Shown here in pieces: positions 62,919 through 64,000 of a DNA stretch of 64,000 nucleotides. Position 1 is the first letter of the stretch. The number at the start of each line of letters is the position of its first letter. Both the position numbers and the translations under genes were made by a program. This DNA is from Methylobacterium sp. C25 (GTDB lineage Bacteria; Pseudomonadota; Alphaproteobacteria; Rhizobiales; Beijerinckiaceae). The notes below the pieces were generated by a model. That model worked only from the letters and a program-made list of their open reading frames with translations, did no database searches and was not told the origin of the DNA. The DNA lies in the NCBI RefSeq assembly GCF_021352225.1, contig NZ_JAAUVI010000003.1, forward strand, positions 372,001 through 436,000, given 5' to 3'.

Positions 62919-62940
62919 GTCATTGCGAGCGCAGCGAGGC
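62919..62940. repeat. Partial copy of a short dispersed repeat
   Basis: Twenty-two bases starting GTCATTGCGAGCGCAGCGAG, just downstream of grpE. This resembles the start of a short intergenic element that I recall in many proteobacterial genomes. Only a truncated copy is visible, so the call is tentative. Confidence 0.4.
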
Positions 62941-62974
62941 GTTGACGGGATGCCGCGGGACCGGGTCACAACGG

Positions 62975-63892
62975 TCAGCGGACCTGCGTCAGCTCTGCCG
63001 ACACGTCCCAGAGCCGGCTTGCATCGGCCTCGACGCGCGCATGCGCAGCGATGAGCGAGGGAGCGGGCACGCCCCGCATCTCCCCGCGCCCGTTGGGCCC
63101 GTAATAGCCGCCGCCGAGCGCCTCCGGCGCTGTCGCCGCGTAGAGCAGCGGGAGCGCGCCTCGCACCGCGGATTGGCCGAAGAGGACCATCACCAGCTGT
63201 CCGGTCAGTCGTTGCAACGGCCCAGCGACCCCGCCGAATCGGGTGATGGCGGTGCGTGTGATGCCGGGATGCGCCGCGACCGCGCGGATCTCCGAGCCCG
63301 ACGCACGCAGCCGCCTGTCGAGTTCGAGCCCGAACATCAGCATCGCGAGCTTTGACTGCCGATAGGCGGTCCGAGCATCGTAGGCGTGCAGTTGCAGGTC
63401 GTCGAAGTGGAGCGATCCGCGCTGATGAGCGATGCTCGCGACGGGAACGATCCGTGAGGCAGGTCCCGGCCGCATCTTCGGCATCAGCAGGCCGGCCAGC
63501 GCAAAATGGCCGAGATAGTTAGTGGCGAATTGCAGCTCGAACCCGTCCTCGCTCTCATGACGCCGAGGCAGCCAGGCGATACCGGCATTGAGCAGCAGGA
63601 TGTCGATCGGCCGCCCCGCCCCGTGAAGGCGGTCGGCGAAGGCGCGTACCGAGGGCAGGCTCGCTGTGTCGAGCGGCTCGATCTCCAGAACGGCGGTCGG
63701 ATGCCGCCGCCGGATCGCGGCGACGACGCGCTCCGCCTTGTGCGCGTCGCGCGCTGCCAGCACGACCGTCGCACCGGCACCGGCGAGCGCCAGGGCTGCC
63801 TCGTAGCCGATCCCGCTGGTTGCGCCCGTGACGACGGCGAGGCGGCCGTGTTGGGATGGGATGTCGGCTGTCGTCCAGGCTGGCTTCGCCAT
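62975..63892 (-). CDS. Short-chain dehydrogenase/reductase family oxidoreductase
   Basis: A 305-residue SDR with cofactor motif VVTGATSGIGYEAALALAG (TGATSGIG at about residues 22-29), LLLNAGIA, the Ser in VPVASIAH and the catalytic YRQSK. The overall pattern (FATNYLGHFALAGLL, AAHPGITRTAI) resembles the retinol dehydrogenase/WW-oxidoreductase-like group. Substrate unknown. The stop of the upstream gene overlaps its start (TAATG), so it is probably second in an operon that enters from the right edge. Confidence 0.88.
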   Translation of the reverse strand: MAKPAWTTADIPSQHGRLAVVTGATSGIGYEAALALAGAGATVVLAARDAHKAERVVAAIRRRHPTAVLEIEPLDTASLPSVRAFADRLHGAGRPIDILLLNAGIAWLPRRHESEDGFELQFATNYLGHFALAGLLMPKMRPGPASRIVPVASIAHQRGSLHFDDLQLHAYDARTAYRQSKLAMLMFGLELDRRLRASGSEIRAVAAHPGITRTAITRFGGVAGPLQRLTGQLVMVLFGQSAVRGALPLLYAATAPEALGGGYYGPNGRGEMRGVPAPSLIAAHARVEADASRLWDVSAELTQVR

Positions 63893-64000
63893 TATCGCGC
63901 GCAGGTGATGCCAATGACGGAGCCGATCACGGGAGCCGCCGCCGCGCCGAGGCTCGCTGCCGCCGGAGCGGCATTCGGAGTGGCCTTGGCCACAGCGACC
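63892..64000 (-). CDS. 3' end of a gene cut by the right edge
   Basis: On the minus strand a frame enters from the window edge, reads an Ala-rich segment ending APVIGSVIGITCAR, and stops with TAA at 63892-63894, overlapping the SDR start as TAATG. Only about 35 codons are visible, too few to name a product. The coupling supports a real gene. Confidence 0.35.
   Translation of the reverse strand, partial: VAVAKATPNAAPAAASLGAAAAPVIGSVIGITCAR

Overview
The window is GC-rich chromosomal DNA from an alphaproteobacterium of the order Hyphomicrobiales (Rhizobiales), most like Methylobacterium/Methylorubrum. This rests on gene content and style: CckA encoded directly downstream of a flgBC-fliEQR-flhB operon, a MucR/Ros regulator, a DUF6456 protein, a dapB-gpmA pair, and exact TTAA-N7-TTAA CtrA boxes. 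I ran no database search, so the genus is an inference. No rRNA, tRNA, CRISPR array, transposase or phage gene was seen; most of the window is core genome with short accessory stretches.

Layout. 1-2.0 kb: the end of a siderophore locus (end of an upstream gene, RhtX/FptX-like MFS transporter, FhuF-like reductase). 2.0-3.8 kb: minus-strand DUF6456 protein, a small protein and a MucR regulator. 4.2-16.7 kb: oligopeptidase B, a 1208-residue AsmA-like protein, UvrD helicase, a PhoH ATPase, a Met/Arg/His repeat exported peptide and an L,D-transpeptidase. 17-21 kb: accA, then a patatin-acetoacetate decarboxylase-hydroxybutyrate dehydrogenase operon. 21.4-27.7 kb: HxlR/azoreductase, FAA hydrolase, FadL porin, MarR-DUF1772, DoxX and nitronate monooxygenase. 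27.7-36.2 kb: flagellar export and rod genes (fliOP leftward, flgBC-fliE-fliQR-flhB rightward) followed by cckA. 36.2-42.3 kb: acyl-CoA synthetase, nitroreductase, enoyl-CoA hydratase, SRPBCC protein, EEP-family protein and cardiolipin synthase. 42.3-48 kb: TonB-dependent siderophore receptor behind an iron-box-like palindrome, an anti-sigma/ECF sigma pair and a second patatin. 48.3-55.8 kb: ispG, kup, dapB, gpmA, alkB, an exported protein and OsmC. 56-59.3 kb: an SsuABC-type ABC importer with a small Cys-rich secreted protein gene placed between its genes on the other strand. 59.4-64 kb: glnD, grpE, an SDR oxidoreductase and the end of another gene at the edge.

How the genes connect. Iron acquisition appears twice, at the left edge and near 44 kb. 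The divergent flagellar operons share an intergenic region with a perfect CtrA box, and the rightward set leads into the gene for CckA, the kinase that feeds CtrA, which suggests a regulatory loop. A second perfect CtrA box lies upstream of the FadL-like porin. The patatin/adc/bdhA operon looks like C4 ketone-body or polyhydroxybutyrate metabolism. No clearly new multi-gene system was found. The most unusual local features are an alkB frame with no standard start codon at its expected N-terminus, the MMRRHMERK repeat peptide, several regulatory palindromes, a MarR gene that looks leaderless, and the interrupted ABC transporter locus.
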